Assembly (NCBI GenBank): GCA_963989245.1
Contig: OZ022339.1
Coordinates: 12,735,022-12,799,021, forward strand
From: Nansenia antarctica
Lineage: Eukaryota > Chordata > Actinopteri > Argentiniformes > Microstomatidae
DNA length: 64,000 nucleotides
Reading direction: 5' to 3'
The position numbers and the translations under genes are program-made. Numbering within the stretch: the first letter of the stretch is position 1; every line of letters begins with the position of its first letter. The notes under the pieces are model-generated. The model searched no databases. It saw nothing but the letters and a program-made list of their open reading frames with translations, and was not told the origin of the DNA. Shown here in pieces: positions 1 through 12,400 of this stretch.

Positions 1-1112
1 TTATGTTGATGTCATTCTTCTTCTTTGTTAGATGTTTTTATGATGATTGTAGGTGGTGCTCTCCGCCCCCCTGCTCCGCCTGCTCCGCCAGGCAGCGGCC
101 CAGGGACGGACACCAGCCGCAGGACTGGTCCGACAGACACGCCAGACACGACTGGTACCTCGCGGAGGAGCCTGAGCTTGTTTTCTTTTCCAGGTATTTT
201 TTCACTTTGTTTTGTTTGATTTTTTCGCCGACCTCCGCTGCTTTCCCCCCCGCCGTCTCCCGCCTCTCACTGCCTCCGCTGCTTTCCCCCCCGCCGTCTC
301 CCGCCTCTCACTGCCTCCGCTGCTTTCCCCCCCCCCGCCGTCTCCCGCCTCTCACCGCCTCTACTGTCGGACTGCAGTGTTCGCCGCCTCCGCTGCCGGA
401 CTGCAGTGTTCGCCGCCTCCGCTGCCGGACTGCAGTGTTCGCCGCCTCCGCTGCTGGACTGCAGTGTTCACCGCCTCTACTGCCGGGCTGCAGTGTTCGC
501 CGCCTCCGCTGCCGGACTGCAGTGTTCACCGCCTCTTCGTTCCTGTCCCCCGGCTCTGTGTTGCCGGCCGGCCCGCTGCGCGCCGCTCTCAGACATCGCT
601 AGCCTGGCCGTGCTGTGCTACTACCCTCGTCCCGGGAGGTGGCCACCATTCCCTCCCCGGTTTGGGGGTTGCCGTCTCCGCAGGTGGGTGTCGGTCCTTC
701 CCAGCCTTCGCTCACTGCTGCGGGAATTGGTCGCTGGCATGGCACGGCTAGGCTGGTCGGCCGCGCGGGTTTGGTCCCGGGCTGGCGGCGCAGATGGCGG
801 CGGCAGCGGCGGCACCGCGCTGTCGCTCTCACCTATGCTGCCGCTGACCTGCACTCGCTGGACAACGGCCATCGCCTCGCTGCTGCCGCCGCCGCCGCCA
901 CCAGGGCGGGCATTCTCCAGCGCCGCCGCTACATCCATCGAGGCTCCCAGCAACATCGACACCGGACTCTACACCCCCCCCCCCCCCATCCCCGTTCGCT
1001 GACTCTGTGTTCCATGTTACTTGTTGTTTTTGTGTTTCCCATATCCCCTATATTGTCAGCGTCTTTGAGCCTTGGAAAAGCGCTATATAAATTCAATAAA
1101 TTATTATTAATT
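1..1112 (+). mobile_element. GC-rich retroposon segment with L2-like 3' tail
   Basis: A strongly C+G-rich region ends in a sequence reading about GAGCCTTGGAAAAGCGCTAT followed by ATAAATTCAATAAATTATTATTA. This has the form of the 3' tail of fish L2/Rex-type LINEs and the SINEs that borrow it. The GC-rich body contains tandem modules and open frames without recognisable domains. The frames are proline/serine-rich composition artefacts and I do not annotate them as genes. It could be a CpG-rich 5'UTR of a LINE or a SINE body. Confidence 0.4.
236..540. repeat. Two GC-rich minisatellites
   Basis: The first part repeats a unit built around CTGCTTTCCCCCCCGCCGTC three times. The second repeats a roughly 30-base unit containing GGACTGCAGTGTTCGCCGCC about six times. 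The same arrays occur at 61600-61905 in the right-hand duplicate. Confidence 0.85.
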
Positions 1113-1157
1113 ATATTAGGGCTCCAAGAACAGGAACGAGATATCCTACAGGGGGGG

Positions 1158-1303
1158 TGTGTGTGTGTGAGAGAGAGAGAGGGGGAGAGAGGGAGAGAGA
1201 GGGGGGGGAGAGAGAGAGGGGGAGAGAGAGAGGGGGAGGGAGAGAGAGAGGGGGAGAGAGAGAGGGGGAGAGAGAGAGGGGGAGAGGGAGAGAGAGGGAG
1301 AGA
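1158..1303. repeat. (GA)n-rich microsatellite
   Basis: Interrupted GA/GGGGA purine tract. Its length differs from the duplicate at 62530-62664, which is one of the few differences between the two terminal copies. Confidence 0.9.
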
Positions 1304-1469
1304 AACAACAGTTTTAGTAAACAACACATGTAGTCATCATCATCAGTCTGACAACGAGATTAATTGCAGGCAAACCAGACGAACACTGCTGATTCCCTAC
1401 ACACTGACTGTACATATGGGTTAGGGTTTGTTCTGTTTGAGGTAAGAAGCACCACAACACACTGGATCA

Positions 1470-1540
1470 TAGCACACACACACACACACACACACACACG
1501 CTCGAGCGCGTGCACACACACACACACACACACACACAAC
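1470..1540. repeat. (CA)n microsatellite
   Basis: Two CA runs separated by a short interruption containing CTCGAGCGCG. The right-hand copy (62833-62923) has more CA units in both runs. Confidence 0.9.
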
Positions 1541-1607
1541 ACACTGTATCATAGCGTCACTGTGTTCTTTACTGAAGTATCAACAATAGACAAGAGCAAC
1601 ACATCAC

Positions 1608-1720
1608 ATGTAAGTAAGTAAGTAAGTAAAGCTTTATTTATATAGCACCTTTCATACAAGAAATGCAGCTCAACGTGCTTTACAACAGGAATAAGAACAT
1701 CAAGTGAATATAAAAACATA
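1608..1720 (-). mobile_element. LINE/SINE 3' tail
   Basis: Read on the minus strand, this is the common fish tail in which an AAAGCACTTTGAGCTGCA-like block is followed by a TATATAAATAAAGC block and a TTAC-repeat end. Related tails lie at 30090-30180, 40850-40925 and 63000-63105. Confidence 0.7.
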
Positions 1721-1819
1721 TATATAAACATATACAAGCATAGAATGAATATAAAAGCACAGGAAAACACTAAAAAGAGAGACTGTGATTGTTTCCCATC
1801 TTCACACCAACTTAAATCC

Positions 1820-2463
1820 CTACTTAAATGTACGCCGACGACACCATTCTTTACACGTCTGGCCCCTCTCTGAACACTGCCCTGACCGACCCCCAACAGA
1901 GCTTTAACAGCATCCAATATGCCTTCTCCAACCTCCATCTTCTCCTAAACACCAATACAACTAAATGCATGATCTTCAATCGGACCCTACCCCCAAGCCT
2001 CCTGTCCCCAAAAAAATCACCTCACTGGATGGGTCAGTACTAGAATGTGTCAATACATACAAATATCTAGGTATCTGGCTTGATAGTTCACTCTCCTTCC
2101 AAACCCACATCAATAACCTTCTCACCAAACTGTCAGAACAAGAATTGGTTTCCTGTACCGCAACAAAGCCTCCTTCACCCACTCTGCAAAAACACACTTT
2201 GGTGAAAAATGACCATCCTGCCAATTCTGGACTATGGAGATATCATTGACAGGATTGCCCCCAAAAACCTTCTCAATAAACTGGACGTCATCCACCATCA
2301 CACTGTCATCCGCTTTGTCACCGGTGCCCCTTTCAACACACATCACTGCGACCTGACCTGTCCAAGTCAACTGGCCATCACTCCACACCAGGCGACTGAC
2401 CCACTGGTTCAGTTCATCAATAAATATGTAATAATATGTTACACCTATGGATTTATTCAGTAA
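1820..2463 (+). pseudogene. LINE reverse transcriptase fragment (YADD region)
   Basis: Three successive frames carry parts of a non-LTR reverse transcriptase. The first has the catalytic box Y-A-D-D-T. The second has the motif Y-K-Y-L-G-I-W-L-D that follows it. The third has the C-terminal stretch with LDVIHHHTVIRFVTG. At least two frameshifts separate them, so it is a dead 5'- and 3'-truncated copy. Family (L2/Rex/CR1-like) is inferred from motif spacing. An identical copy is at 63205-63848. Confidence 0.75.
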
Positions 2464-2619
2464 GACCATATGTTTTCCATGAACTATTGTCATCTTGTCC
2501 ACTGTACTTAAAAAGGAAATAAGTTGCAATTCTAACGTATTTACAATGACGACACATGGAAGATAAAGATCGAGCATGTTTGATTGTTGGGCAATTTGTT
2601 TGCAGTAGAATATCTGATC

Positions 2620-3530
2620 AAATATTGTCCTCAGACTAAAAGGGTCAAAGTAAGAAGTTCATACTGCTCATATGGTTTTAGTACCACTAGAGGGCGCACA
2701 ACAACAAGAGATTGTGTTTGAGACAAGTCAATCATGAGAGAAAAAACGGCCAACCTATAATCCACCCCACTTACTGTAAGTACCTTGTAAAAACGCTATG
2801 ATCCTCAGACATAGATTTTTCATACATGCTGGGATCAATATCTCACTAATGGACTAATAGACTACAACTGAACAATGCTGAAGATACTGGGCCTCATTGT
2901 AATGCATGGAATATAATTCACCTGCATGGTGTTCTTTTCCATTTCCATTTCCATTTTTTGCATTTATCAGTAAATAACTTACAACAAATGCATTTGTCTA
3001 ACTAAGTGAATACTCTATCCATCAGTCATAGAAAGAAAAAGTCATCTATGCTCGGGACAGGGGACATTGGCAGTCATAATGCTACAAGAAGGATTCTTGT
3101 TTTTTTTCCATGTGTATTCACGTGTTTGCTATGGCCATTCACATGTTTGATAATCCATCATCGGCAGATCCCCCCCCTACCTCTGCTTACTACTGAACTT
3201 CTCATCCAGCACAGCAATCTCCGCTCCAACAAATATACTATCACTCTGCCCCCCCCCCCCAAAGTCCGCACCTCCTTTGTTTAGTTTAGTTTGTTTATTT
3301 AGCACACAAGAAATTGTGCAAGGAGGGAACGACACCCAGAAGGCTTGTACAGAGTTCCACTCCACGTCAATATCAATGTTTAAAATAAAAATCTAGGGAC
3401 ATTTACTGCATGTCAATAGGAGAAAAGAAACCACAAACAAAATCATATCCAGCAGAAAGGTAGGATAGCACATACAAACACACAAGACAAAACAAAAACA
3501 AAAACTGAAAATAGATATAAGGATAGTAAG
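2620..3530. other. No gene seen
   Basis: AT-rich sequence with a short (TTTCCA) run near 2938-2956 and C-homopolymers near 3170 and 3250. No open frame with recognisable protein character was found on either strand. Confidence 0.6.
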
Positions 3531-3534
3531 ATTA

Positions 3535-3665
3535 GTACAAAAATAAACATAGATTTCCATCTTGCCCACCTTTCAACGGGAAAAGCACTACAATATAAAA
3601 TAAACATAGATTTCCATCTTGCCCACCTTTCAACGGGAAAAGCACTACAATATAAAATAAACAGC
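3535..3665. repeat. 61-base direct repeat, two copies
   Basis: A 61-base unit containing ATAGATTTCCATCTTGCCCA is present twice in tandem with no visible differences. Confidence 0.9.
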
Positions 3666-3714
3666 TCATAACGAGATTAGATATTTTTCCTTTGGCCTGA
3701 GTCATTCTGTTCAG

Positions 3715-4090
3715 TTCGCTGCCCCCTGTAGGTAGCTGTAGGTACCTACACCCCCACTGACTGGAACGTGTTGCAGTGACACGAAAACTCACCACTTTTA
3801 AACACTCACTTTTACATGTTGTCTCGGATCACTGCACCTGCTTTTAAGTTAACTTCCCCCTGGTCCCTGCTGTCTTTTACATATTGTATTGTAATGTATA
3901 GATGTTTTTGATACATGTGTATCATGGCATTCATGTTTTATATTGGGTTGTGTTTTATATTGTATATATTGTGTTGTGTTTTGTGTACATACTTGCCTCT
4001 GTTCTGCCAATTGGCCAGATCGTCTTTGTAAATGAGAATTGGCTCTCAATTGACTTATCTGGTTAAATAAAGGTTAAATAAAAAATAAAA
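3715..4090 (+). mobile_element. LINE 3' end ending in TTAAATAAAGGTTAAATAAA
   Basis: The end of this region, from about 3980, reads AATGAGAATTGGCTCTCAAT then a CTGG-TTAAATAAAGG block and AAATAAA repeats. This is the recognisable 3' terminus of a common fish LINE group. The upstream part is 3' coding or UTR remnant. It is 5'-truncated. Confidence 0.65.
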
Positions 4091-4860
4091 TACAAATACA
4101 AATAAATCACAGATCAATTAGGCTACACATCACAATCACAGTAATCGATCATACATTAATCACCGTATCAACCCTGCAGAGTATCCCCAAGTACCGGTAA
4201 CCCTATGTGTGGACACAACAGGGTTAGCCCAGTCTTTTAAACATATATATTATTATTATTATGTATTAATAATACCGTATTACATCCGTAATACATCATA
4301 GGCAGAGTAGGTGCAAGGAAAGTAGGTGCAATTTCAACACCATAATCAACATCGATATTGCGCAGTTGACGTTTATGAGTTGTTGATACAGTACTAAGCA
4401 TACTACAATAATACTATTACTATAATATCATATAGTATAGACGAGGAAGAGGCGAGTGAATTGTCAGGAAAACAGTCCCTGTATGACATTGATTGGTGGG
4501 AGCCGGGGCGAGTTGTATTCGTTATACAATATATAAATCATATCATGTCAACCAAAGGCTAACTAACTCAGACCAAAACAAAATATAGGCTTATAGCAGC
4601 ATAACTTGTTGATAAGTTGACAAATCAGCACACATACATATAGAACGAATTTGAGGCTGACCAACGTCTGATCACCATATTGCAACATTTGAACGTTTGA
4701 AAGTCTAACCGTAGGTTTAACAGGGACATAATAGCCTATGCACAGAACATATACTATCATAATCAGGACAGGAAAGAAAACATAGGCAATATTTATTTAT
4801 GAGGAAGACAGGCGTATACAGATATGTGTGCTTGGCTTGCAGAGAGGGGGTTGAATTGCA
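4091..4860. other. No gene seen
   Basis: AT-rich sequence with short ATT runs and no coding signal on either strand. Confidence 0.6.
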
Positions 4861-4864
4861 TCAT

Positions 4865-5000
4865 TTGTATTTATATGTTAAAGCACTTTGAGCTGCAACG
4901 TTTGCAGGAAAAGTGCTATACAAAAAAGGGTTATGATTATGATTATGATTATAATAATGATAATAATAATAATCATCATCATTATTATTATTATTATTAT
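4865..5000 (+). mobile_element. LINE/SINE tail with (GAT/ATA/ATT)n end
   Basis: The block AAAGCACTTTGAGCTGCAAC, then GCAGGAAAAGTGCTATACAA, is followed by GATTAT and ATT repeats. The same tail occurs at 26785-26890. Confidence 0.7.
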
Positions 5001-5189
5001 CATGCAAACATATCTGTTTGAGCGCGCCCTCCGAAGTTTGACCGCAGACGTAAAAAATACACCATGACGTCATAAAAACCCAATAGAATGGGTTGGTGTG
5101 ACAACGGCACTATGGCGTCATGATAAACCTATAATAGAATGGTTTGGTCAAACTTTTGTGTGACAACGGTACATACAGACTTGTATAAC

Positions 5190-5590
5190 GGTACATATAT
5201 AGATAGAGAGATTGTCCGCTGAGAATATATATATATATATATATATATTATATACCATTTCTGCTACAGTCTGCTACTTTCATAAGGATGAGTAGAAAAA
5301 GGAGAAATTCTTCGTTTCCACGAAGCCCCCTTTCGGTATGTTAGTTTTGTCTTCTCTTTCCATTTAATAATAATAATAATATCTTATATCTAATAATGTT
5401 ATTCATGTTAATATTATTAATATCTAATGTATCTTTTAATGTTAGTTGATGAATCTATATATTTGTATATATTTGCATATTTACTTAAATATGTATAACG
5501 GTACATGATAGACAGACTGTCCGCGGGGATACAGTTAAGGATGAGTAGAAAAAGGAGGAATTCTTCGTTTCCACAACGCCCCCTTTCGGC
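5190..5590. repeat. Duplicated module, also present at 26415-26640
   Basis: A segment containing AATTCTTCGTTTCCACGAAG and CCCCCTTTCGGTATGTTAG occurs around 5285-5345. It recurs with changes at 5535-5597, where its flanking GTACAT...GACTGTCCGC sequence is also duplicated. A third copy ends the open frame of kinase tail exon 9a. It is a dispersed repeat of unknown class. Confidence 0.75.
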
Positions 5591-5612
5591 ATGTGAGATA
5601 TCTAAGAGCCAA

Positions 5613-5616
5613 AAGT

Positions 5617-5669
<53 letters not shown>

Positions 5670-5680
5670 TGAGTGTGTGT

Positions 5681-5716
<36 letters not shown>

Positions 5717-5730
5717 GTGTGTGTGTGTCT

Positions 5731-5767
<37 letters not shown>

Positions 5768-5768
5768 T

Positions 5769-5801
<33 letters not shown>

Positions 5802-5802
5802 T

Positions 5803-5847
<45 letters not shown>

Positions 5848-5850
5848 TGT
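5613..5850. repeat. (GT)n microsatellite
   Basis: About 240 bases of GT repeats, broken at intervals by CTGAGT. Confidence 0.97.
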
Positions 5851-6021
5851 GTCCGCCTCGTAATGGTAGTTGTAAGTGCAACCCGAGGCTTCAGACATAT
5901 TTATAAATCAACAAGTGTTCCACGAACTTGAACCCAGTTAAGGTCTTACAATACTCCACCTGGTGACCCTGATTAGACACTTATGCATCCAGCCTGATAT
6001 TGTGCATCCCCTGACCCTCGT

Positions 6022-6165
6022 CCTGGTGTTAGTTGCTGTGGGCGTGTCTAACCTACTGTGGGCGTGTCTAACATGATATGGGCGTGTCTAACCTGCGGTG
6101 GGCGTGTCTAACCTGCTGTGGGCGTGTCTAACCTAATGTAGGCGTGTCTAACCTGCTGTGGGCGT
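6022..6165. repeat. 20-base minisatellite
   Basis: About seven tandem copies of a unit close to GGGCGTGTCTAACCTGCTGT. Variation is concentrated in the last seven bases. Confidence 0.92.
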
Positions 6166-6189
6166 CTCGTCTCAACGGCAGAGGGGGGG

Positions 6190-7406
6190 GTCTCGTCTCA
6201 CCGGCAGAGGGGGGGGTCTCGCGATAATCCACCGCGAGTCCTGGAAGGTCTCTCCTGTCACTCTGCCAGTGTCTCATTCTTTTGAGTCTGTGGCTCTACA
6301 ACTAAATGGACCTACCCCAACTGTTTTAGTTAATATCTACCGCCCACCCAAACCAAACAAGGATTTCTTTGATGAATTCAACACATTTCTCACCCACATC
6401 TGTTCACTCTCATCCAACATAATTCTGTTAGGTGATTTAAATATTCACATGGATAATAGTAATCATGCTCTCACTAAGGACTTCATCTCTTGCCTGGACA
6501 GTTTTGGTCTCCAACAATATTGATTTCCCTACCCATTCTAAAGGTCATATTTTGGACTTGGTCTGTTGCTCAGGTGTCACTCCCCTCAACTGTTCTGCTG
6601 TTGACCTCCCCATCTCTGACCACATGCTTGTTTCATTTAACTTAAGTTTGTCTCTATCCAAAACCAAACAGTCACGTACTATGTTCTTCCGCAACATCAG
6701 ACATAATAATTTAGCAGATCTCATAACAGGCATCGACACTTTCCCCATCATCACCCCCCCATGCACCCCTGATCAGCTCGTCTCTCATTACAATGATGGA
6801 CTCCAAACTCTGCTGGACTCACTCGCCCCCCTCAAAACCCGGACTGTCTCATTCCCCCATTCTGCCCCCTGGTTTTCCCCTCACCTACGTCTGCTGAAAG
6901 CCAAAGGACGTCAGCTGGAGCGGCTTTCAAGAAAAACCGGTCTCACTGTTCACAAACAGATGCACCATGCCCACATCCTCCTTTACAAAGACGCCCTCTC
7001 CTCAGCCAAATCCCAATATCTTACAGACAAAATCACTGCTGGTGCTGGGAACACCAGGGCCCTGTTCTCAGTGGTCAACAACTCACTCCGCCCCCCCCGA
7101 CTCCCTTCCCCCACACTTCTACTCCACTGACCACTGTAACTCTCTGATGTCATTTTTCAACTCAAAAATAGCCAACATCCACCAACAACTGACCCCTCTT
7201 ATGTCCAGTTGTCCATCTCCCCTATCTCCCCATCCCCCCTCTCTGTACCTCTCTCCTGCTTCCATCTCCCCTCTGCTGCCGATTTATCTAAACTCATCCG
7301 GAAATCCAAGCCATCCACCTGCCAACTTGACCCCCTGCCCTCCTCCCTGGTCATAGCCTCCCTCCCCTCTCTCCTGCCGCTGATAACTACAATCATCCTG
7401 AGCTAA
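6190..7406 (+). pseudogene. L2-type LINE fragment: endonuclease and start of RT
   Basis: The first frame carries an apurinic-type endonuclease with VNIYRPPKPN and the catalytic-region motif GDLNIHMD. After a frameshift near 6520 the next frame holds the C-terminal motif SDHMLVSFNL. Further shifts near 7080 and 7200 lead to the reverse-transcriptase start (KPSTCQLDPLPSSLV), where the copy ends. A similar RT start is seen in the L2 copy at 35.9-36.1 kb, so the two are probably related families. It is inactive because of at least three frameshifts. Confidence 0.82.
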
Positions 7407-8587
7407 TTGTTCCTCTTAGCCACTTGTTCCTTGTTTGCGATGTAGGTTTCCCTCCCCTTCTGGTGTTCACTCTATTCAGGCAGATAGCTGAGGAGATGTT
7501 GTTGAATGTTGTTGTGTGGGGTTCATAATCAGACACAAACACCTGTGTTCTTTCATAAGGTTCCTGTAGAGTTGCCGTAATAGGAGATTGTGAAGGAGGA
7601 TCTGAATCCTCAACTAGAGCAACAATTTGTGCAATAGTTAGATGGTCAAAGGTTGTCCCCCACTCACTGGTAGATGCTTCCCCTTCTGATACCCTGGTCT
7701 GGCAGTGTCATGAGATGCTTGCCGTTTTGCTGCATATCGCAACATGAGATAACATTTGGCATGTAGTACACACCTGCTGCATGCACATCGGAAGGTTGTG
7801 TAACTAATCTACCAAGAAGCTAAAAATGTTTACAGGATTCTGCCCAGCTTTTCAGATTGGAATCAACATTATCTGTTACTGCCTTGTGAAGGTCATCCAT
7901 ACTTGGAAGGTCATCCATACTCCCCCTCACATAGGCTATGACACAATGAATGCCACAGGCTTTGGGTTGACATGATCGAAGCTTTTTAGGACTCACTACT
8001 AAGGAGGAGCCAACGTCATATTGTTCGACTCCGGCCGGGGACATATCCTGCATGTCATCCCTCCTCTCTCTCTCACCCATCCTTCCTGTCTAAATCTTCA
8101 CTGTAACTGTCAATAAAAAGGAAAAATATGAGTGGGACTGCCCCACTCAGAAAAAATAACTTCAAATTGTAACCGTCTTTAAGTTCACGAGGTCTGGCCC
8201 TCCCACATGCTCCCCAACATTCAAAATGGGTCAATATTGGATTTTTTATTTTTTATTTTCAATTTCTTTTTTTTCATTTTCGGGGAGCCGCCATCTTGGA
8301 AATATGCTAATTAGGCCTCATATAGCCCTAAGGCCCCCAACTAGATGTTCATTTTCTAAATAAGACTTCACGTGACATTGTCGCATGCATCCGTGCCTTG
8401 TAATCGCGTGATTGGCTAACAATAGACAACTTATATGTTTGTGATCTTGGTTGCCAGGAATACATACATCAGTACCAGCTTACTGTAATTGATGTCACAC
8501 ACACATTTTCTGCAAGTTTCATAGAGTGTCTCCAGTGACTTCATTAAGGCTGTGACAGGTTATAGTTGTGTTATTTATACATTATGA

Positions 8588-8642
<55 letters not shown>

Positions 8643-9360
8643 CACACACTCACACACACACACACACACACACACACATTATGGCCTTTGATCAATGCAT
8701 ATTTAAAAGGGAGTAGAAAGCTTGATTTAACTCAAGAAAGTGATACAAATCAATGGGTCTATTTACAGTACAGGATGTGAAATTGAATGTGTGTTTGTAG
8801 TAGTACCAGTAGTTGTGTGTGAATGCATTTTTCAGTTTTCATGTTAAGCTGTTACTACATGTTTTATGTTCACCTTGCCTTTCAAATGCTTCTCTTCAAT
8901 GGTATCCATTAAAGGGACAATCCATCATTTCTAAACGCCAGCCCAGCCACAAAAAGCTGAGGGATGGGTTTGGAGAAATGTGCCACTCTCAAATTCATAG
9001 ACGGAACAAATATCTTTCAAGAATCAACATGGGTATATATACATTAATATATCCAAGAAAGGCATCCCAAATGACAGTTTGTGTCTGTAAGAACCCCATT
9101 GGAGAGTATTTTCTATGACTGTATGCCAGGATTCTTCACACATCAGTAGCATAACACATTTCAGTCTCACTGCCTTCTCCCTTAGTGTACTGTATATGCC
9201 TCAGTGGAATGTTATGGCTCTCTTGCGTTCACATTGGTCTGTGTATCATCCTGGATTCCATGGTCTGATTCGTGCAAATAAGCATGTCCTATCCTTCATA
9301 TGATTTACATCTGTTAACCTTACATATACTGTATGTTCTGTCATCCCTATAACTTATATA
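7407..9360. other. No recognised gene; one short minus-strand frame
   Basis: A minus-strand open frame of 86 codons (7820-8080) with several cysteines has no family that I recognise and no splice context, and may be a repeat remnant. The rest is AT-rich with no coding character. Confidence 0.5.
8588..8680. repeat. (CA)n microsatellite
   Basis: About 90 bases of CA repeats with two single-base interruptions. Confidence 0.97.
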
Positions 9361-9412
9361 GAATGCAGTAGACGTGGAGGACAACGAGGGAGAGAGAAAG
9401 AAGAGCATCAGA

Positions 9413-9474
9413 ATGGCTGTTTTTAAACTACAGAATGTGGAGGACTACTATGAGATCGGAGAAGTGCTGGGCAG
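9413..9474 (+). CDS. Kinase exon 1 with start codon
   Basis: ATG at 9413 begins MAVFKLQNVEDYYEIGEVLG and ends with two bases of the next codon before GTGAGA. A possible AG acceptor at 9366 would make this the second transcribed exon with a short 5'UTR. The next exon, 9.3 kb away, supplies the glycine loop. Confidence 0.85.
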
Positions 9475-12400
9475 GTGAGAGAGTATAATCGTACAGAGTA
9501 CTACTGTCTCTCCTAAAGACCTCTTCATCCCCACTACCCCCGGTACTGTTTCTCTACTGCAAATAACATAAAAAATGTATGTAAATTAGTTGGTTTTGTT
9601 ATTGATCTAAATTGAACATCATATGAAATGTTGAACACACTGCTGCACAAAAAGTGTTGAAGTGTTATTAGGATTTTAAAAAATAATAATAATTAAACGC
9701 CCCCTTATTAAAAAAACAAAGAAGTAAACTCCAGAGACAAGTGTGTATGTTTAGACAGTTGTTACACTGCTAGGCCACACACATGTCAAATCTTTACTAG
9801 GAGGTGTGAGTAGAGATGCAGCTACAATGATGATCCTCAGACTCCTCTTTTTTCTTTTTTTAAAGGAGAGTGGACATCTACCCTCCTTCACTCTTTATGT
9901 TTCTTTATTTAGATAGGTAGAAGTTGTAGAGGTGGGGTTACATTGAGAGAGAGAGAGAGAGAGGAGAGAGCTATGACATTCACCACTCTGGCTCTAGACT
10001 AACCCTCAGTCCTCACCCAAAATAGTGCTGCTCTTCGTTTGGATCTATACTTGAAAAGTTGAGTGAAGTTAAAGTAGAGATTCTCAGCTTTTATTGAAGT
10101 GTTCTGTGGATGTTGCTATCACCATGCAGCCATTACAACACGTTTTAGACATATAGTACCCTATTTAATCCTTTGTATACAAAGTATACAACCCATTAAC
10201 CACACCAAAAGTTGGGTATCCTCTCTGGTGAAGGTCTGCCAGGCCTGTACGTCAGCCATCTTCAGTTGTTTCTTTTGAGGAGGTTTTGCCTTAAGTCTCC
10301 TCTTTAGCAAATGCTTAAATGCAAAAGGATTTAAATCGAGATTGACTTGGCCAGTCCCTGAAAAGCTCCCTAGTTGCTATGGCTGTATGTTTTGGGTCAT
10401 TGTCCTGCTGTATGATGAATGTCCATCTAATGAGTTTGGAGGCATTGGCTCGTTCTTGGGCTGAAGAAATGTTTCTGTACACTGGGGTTAGCTTAGCGGT
10501 TACGTCATCAATGAAGACAATTATTCAGGTCTATTGGAGGCCATCTATGGCTAAGCCATAACACCCCCTCCACCATATTTCACAGATGAGGTGTTATGCT
10601 GTGGAGGTTGGGCAGTTCCCTTTTTTCTCCACACTTTACTCCATCATTCTGGTACATGTTAATCTTTCTCTCATCTTTTTCCAGATGTCTGCAGGCTCTT
10701 TAGGTATTTTTTAGCAAACCATAATCCTGTTTTTGTGGTTTGTGTCTTGCAATGTCGCCTCTAGTTCTGCTAGTGAAGTTCAGGTTTTTCTTGTGGTGCA
10801 CATTATTCGGTCATCCACTGTAGAAGCCTTCCTTGGCCTACCAGTTGCATTTGCATTTGAGGTTTTGGTTATGTTTCTTCTAGATTCTTTTCTGATATTT
10901 CAGCCTCATAAACGCTTCTGTTATGTCCCCAAATAATATCCAGGGGACGCGGCAAGTAATAATGAAATGAACCGGAGGACAAAGAGGCGGACAGGAGAAT
11001 ATAAATAAACCAAGAATCTATTGTATAACTTAAAAATAAACAGTTTTCAGAAAAACACTTAACTGAAAACTACTTTCAAAAACAGGGAGAAAATGATAGA
11101 TTGTTTAACAAGGTAGAAGCCAATTAAAGTGGCCAAACACAATACTAACAGACACACTCCGTCTAAAAAATGAGTCACGGTTACTGACGCCAGTACACGC
11201 TACAAATTGTAGCAACACACAGAAATTCACTACAGTAGTAGCTTTAGCTGTCTAGCAACCAACACACAGGCACATACTACAGTAGTATCTGTCTAGCAAC
11301 CAACACACAGTTGCCCACTGGCACCATCTGTTAGTTCCACCTGTCCTTTATCCTCCATCCTTGATGAGCAAGTGAATACAGGTGTGCTCCCTTATGCCAT
11401 CACCATGGCGATAGGAAGGGGGAAGGACAATAACCTGGGGAGAGACACAGGGAATAACAGAAACACACACACACAACCACATTACAACAGTAAACACACA
11501 CACACACAACCACAAACACAACCACACTATGGCTGTAACAGCTTCCTTCATTTTTATTGACGTCTCTTTGGTCCTCATGTTGACAGACACCAATAGCAGA
11601 CTCCAAAGGCAAATGCAAAGCTTAGAATCAATTGACATTGAGAGCTCTCTTATAACTGCAAAATTATGTGACGTAACACACCAGAAACACCTGTCAAGCC
11701 AATTGTCCCATCACTTTAGGGTACCCTGAAAAAGGGGGACTATGGAGAAAAGTGTTGTAATTTCTGAATGGTGCACCCAATATGTACAAAATACCATCAT
11801 TGATTTCAAAACCACATTTTTGGAGTGTAGAGGCAAAAGAAGATATGCATGTGTATATATATGTATCCAATATGTACAAAATACCATAAAATAAAAGCTG
11901 ATAATCTCTACAAATGTAATTGTTTGATTTCAAAGCCAAACCTTCAAAGGCAAAAGAAGAAAAAATGCTTCACTGTCCCACTACTTATGCAGGGCACTGT
12001 ACGTACATATTTGACCCAGAGCAGTACCAACATGAAACCTGGGTGCCTGTCCTATATAGTTTTCTCTCCTTATCTGAACTTGATTTGAGCTTGTGTCGTG
12101 TATTCTTATTGATTATGAATCAAAGAACCGTTAGTTTAAGACAATTTAATTAGTTACAGGCAGATTCATACATTACATGCGTTCTCCATGGACATCAGGG
12201 TGGGAAGAGAGCGCTCTGCCTCTGTCTCTCCCCCTTCCCTTTCAGAGGGGAGGGGCCAGCGTGTGTGTGTGTCTTTGCCCAACCCCCAGGTCTCTGATAG
12301 CTGGTCCAGGGGCCATCTGTTAATGATCAGTGTGTGTGTGTGTATGTGTGTGTGTTTAAAATATACTACATATTCATACATAGATCATACATACTACAGA

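Larger units (their letters stand above)
1..2615. repeat. Left copy of the terminal direct duplication
   Basis: This stretch is nearly identical, in the same orientation, to the last ~2.6 kb of the window (61374-64000). The offset drifts from 61373 to 61364 to 61385 because of a 9-base indel near base 80 and length changes in the GA and CA microsatellites. Only a few substitutions are visible, for example a G/A difference near base 690. It holds a GC-rich retroelement end, microsatellites, a LINE tail and an RT fragment in the same order as the right copy. The homology is cut by the window start, so its true left edge is unknown. Confidence 0.95.

Noticed and set aside
3..1002. Long Pro/Ser/Ala-rich open frames on both strands in the GC-rich repeat
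   Set aside because: They arise from GC-rich tandem units lacking stops, have no domains or splice context, and recur in the duplicate at 61.4 kb.
5593..5931. Cys/Val and His/Thr repeat frames over GT/CA runs
   Set aside because: Microsatellite translation artefacts.
6022..6165. Direct repeats considered as a CRISPR array
   Set aside because: Contiguous 20-base tandem repeats without spacers, so a minisatellite.
7820..8080. 86-codon minus-strand frame as a host gene
   Set aside because: No recognisable family, no splice partners, and flanked by repeat sequence. Left as unexplained.
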